NCBI RefSeq assembly: GCF_001949145.1
Contig: NW_019091482.1
Coordinates: forward strand, 322,116-386,115
Direction of reading: 5' to 3'
Length of the DNA stretch: 64,000 nucleotides
Origin: Acanthaster planci
Taxonomy: Eukaryota; Echinodermata; Asteroidea; Valvatida; Acanthasteridae
Both the position numbers and the translations under genes were made by a program. The notes under the pieces are model-generated. The model was not told the DNA's origin and ran no database searches. It saw only the letters and a list, made by a program, of their open reading frames with translations. This document shows positions 61,860 through 64,000 of this stretch, one piece after another. Position 1 is the stretch's first letter, and the number at the start of each line of letters is the position of its first letter.

Positions 61860-63120
61860 TGAAATTTGTATGTGCGAACTCGTCGTCGTTCTCACTGCAG
61901 TGAACTATGAGTGTAACCGGCGCGAAGTGTTTTGGTATTGCTTCAGACTGGTTCCCTCGCGTGTTTCTGAAGAAGGTCATAACGAATGTAATATATTTCA
62001 TCATAAGAGGAGTCTGGACATCTGATGTGGTGTGTGGCCTTTCTCAGTGTTTGACGTTATGAATGAAATAAGTGACGTCACGACACACCTCCAGAGAACT
62101 GATGAGGGAAGCTACATTGCAACCGGGGGTGCATGCCGTAGTGATCGATGTATTAAGCGATTATCTATCGTGACGATAAAGTGACGATCGAGCTCACTGA
62201 CATGAAAAGTGCCCCCTTCTGTTGAAAAAATGAGATGTTTTGGCTGAAAACAATGGGTGGATCGTGCAAACGTAGCCCATGATCAACTACATGCACATTG
62301 ACAAGAATCATAATACCAGAGCACTGATTTGATATTATTTTCTTGTCGATATTCTAATCACGGTGATACGTAGCCCTTCCATATTTCTCTGATCAACTAC
62401 ATGCAGATGTTTTGGGCTTCCAACTTGAGTGACAGCAGAGTTCAAGTTATGGTTGAAAACTTTTGGCCTTATTGCTCGAGAACGGTGGGGGATACCATCG
62501 TTCATATAAATGTCAGCTTTCCCCGGTCAAGTACTCACTTTTTTCTGAGCTGGAGGAAGTTGTTTTAGTGGGATATACTAAAAATATAATTGGCTAGCCA
62601 ACCATAAATTGAAAAGAAATGGAAAGATGAAGTACAAGACTAATGTAATTTGTTTCAGAGAATATGTCGACTTGCTTCTAACTTGCCCTGACCGTCACAT
62701 TATTTTCAATGGGGTCTGAATGATTACCGTATATCCGTACTTTGATTGGAATGGCACGGTGATTCAGCAGATTTGCGAAGTACGCTACAATGACTTTTGG
62801 ACGTCGGACAGGAAATTTGCATACTATTTACCGCCATACACAACTTTTCACGTGCGTACGAGAATATATAGTTTCACTTGAATACATGTTAATGAAAATG
62901 ATCACGTACGTATACGTAGTACGTGAAACTGCGTACGCGCGTGAAAAAAACCGTGACACTTAGTAATGTTCAGGACGGTAATGCGTTTCCGCACTTTTGC
63001 ACGCAAGCCATGTTAATTTTTTTGACATCTTGGTTATAAAGCTCTTTAAAATCTTTGTGTTTTGTAGGAGAATTTTAAAAACCAATGAATAGAACTGGCG
63101 GTAATTCATAGTTTTATATC
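61860..63120. other. Upstream flank of PNP, repeat-bearing
   Basis: It contains a piece of repeat family A at about 62203, a match to 34449-34489 at 62318-62357 (GATTTGATATTATTTTCTTG), and an imperfect CpG-rich hairpin at 62846-62946 (TTTTCACGTGCGTACG against CGTACGCGCGTGAAAA). No exon recognised. Confidence 0.5.
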
Positions 63121-63362
63121 ACAACATCGTGACAACTAATAACCGTTACAAGCATAGAAGCTTAATAGGATGCGGATTGCAGAGAGAGTACTCAGTGAAA
63201 AATACTTCAGGATATGTGGCTGGTATACATGTACATGTACACAGAATCGTCACGGTCATATGGGGCCGGAAAGTACCGTCGTACGCTCGAAATGCCGACT
63301 TTTCAGACCCCTCCCCTTGTACCCATGGTTCCCGTACGTATGGTGTACACAGTGCTCCAAGA

Positions 63363-63386
63363 CCCCCCCCCCCCNCCCCCCCCCCC
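63363..63386. repeat. Poly-C tract with one N
   Basis: Homopolymer C run with one uncalled base at 63375. A second C run is at about 63627-63636. The frames with poly-Pro or poly-Gly are artefacts. Confidence 0.95.
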
Positions 63387-64000
63387 GCCTGTACGTATAT
63401 GTATTCCACGAGAAGACGCTGCCGGTCTTTGGGTCATGAGTAATGTTGCAGTTTACTAATAATTGGCGTTGACACGGGAGGATAAATGGTGAGGTGGACG
63501 GTGGAGAATGTTTGAATTTCGACGCACAAAAGCTGATTCTGGTAATTATATGAGAAAGTGTATTGATACGATGAAGATTCATTAAGGGCAAACTTTGAGT
63601 TTGCGCACGGTATGCACTGGCTTGACCCCCCCCCCCTGTACGCAGGGTGTAGGCAACGGCACCAACCCCCTCCCCCTTCATGCATAAGTCACGGTAGTTT
63701 ATGAACGGCCCCATCACAAATGACCTCCGCTGTTACAAAATTAATTGAACACGAGGGGGCGCTGTTAACTGAATGATTGTTCTTGAATTTATGTACCCTG
63801 GGCCCTTTTCCAATACTCGACTTGGGCTACGTCGGAGGCTTCGCTTCCAAAACCAATCCCCGATTGTGGGCCTGAAGCGTTCAGATCAAATTGGATTACT
63901 GTAATTTCTGGCTCTCTTGCATCTTTATTTGATGTTTTGTGGCACTATTAAACTAATTAGTGCGCTTACAGCTTCAAAGTCAGCTAGTTAAAAAACAGTT

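Noticed and set aside
61816-62025. Short plus-strand frame next to the PNP promoter (possible divergent gene)
   Set aside because: No recognisable domain or convincing splice sites; the open frame is explained by length alone.
1-64000. CRISPR array, prokaryotic operon or phage module
   Set aside because: No regularly spaced direct repeats and no clustered intronless genes; the window is animal-like.

Overview
The window looks like nuclear DNA of an intron-rich, repeat-laden animal, most likely a marine invertebrate deuterostome such as an echinoderm, hemichordate or amphioxus. The lineage is inferred from gene style, scattered ACATGTAC motifs, many small DNA-transposon relics and a Penelope-type retroelement; it is not proven. 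Nothing prokaryotic in layout is present: no operons, no CRISPR. Short intron-bounded exons carry almost all recognisable coding sequence. Four stretches of N mark assembly gaps (2305-2459, 32691-33064, 43802-43909, and one base at 63375).

Two protein-coding genes can be reconstructed exon by exon, both on the minus strand, with every splice phase matching. Gene 1 (coding exons between 29652 and 3105, eight coding exons, 324 codons) encodes a secreted, cysteine-rich protein: signal peptide, CAP/SCP domain, CRISP-like hinge, EGF-like module and a C-terminal ShKT-like six-cysteine module. A TATA box lies about 190 bp upstream of its start codon. Three of the four residues of the usual CAP metal-site tetrad appear to be replaced. 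Gene 2 (coding exons between 61641 and 41580, six coding exons, 292 codons) is an animal-type trimeric purine nucleoside phosphorylase, PNP, with nearly all phosphate, ribose and base-binding residues conserved.

Region by region: 1-3100 holds a gap-containing inverted-repeat element and the 3' side of gene 1. From 3105 to 29652 lies gene 1, with two very large introns (8 and 15 kb) that hold a LINE tail, palindromic elements, and a short GC-rich open frame that looks bacterial. From 29653 to about 36200 lies intergenic DNA with a gap, dispersed repeats and a broken Penelope-like element inside inverted repeats. From about 36300 to 61640 lies the PNP unit and its 3' flank, with a 251-bp tandem duplication, a G-quadruplex-capable tract in the probable 3' UTR, and several DNA transposons with clear target-site duplications. 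From 61640 to 64000 lies the CpG-rich PNP promoter side and a repeat-bearing flank.

The two genes do not form a functional unit. One is a housekeeping purine-salvage enzyme in a visibly CpG-poor block, the other a TATA-driven secreted protein in CpG-rich surroundings. This contrast fits the mosaic gene-body methylation known in invertebrates. I found no convincing new multi-gene system. The strongest leads are the degenerate CAP tetrad in a CAP-EGF-ShKT protein, the CpG-depletion boundaries, two CAGGG-ended elements that both have 6-bp target duplications, and the bacterial-looking island at 7624-7791.
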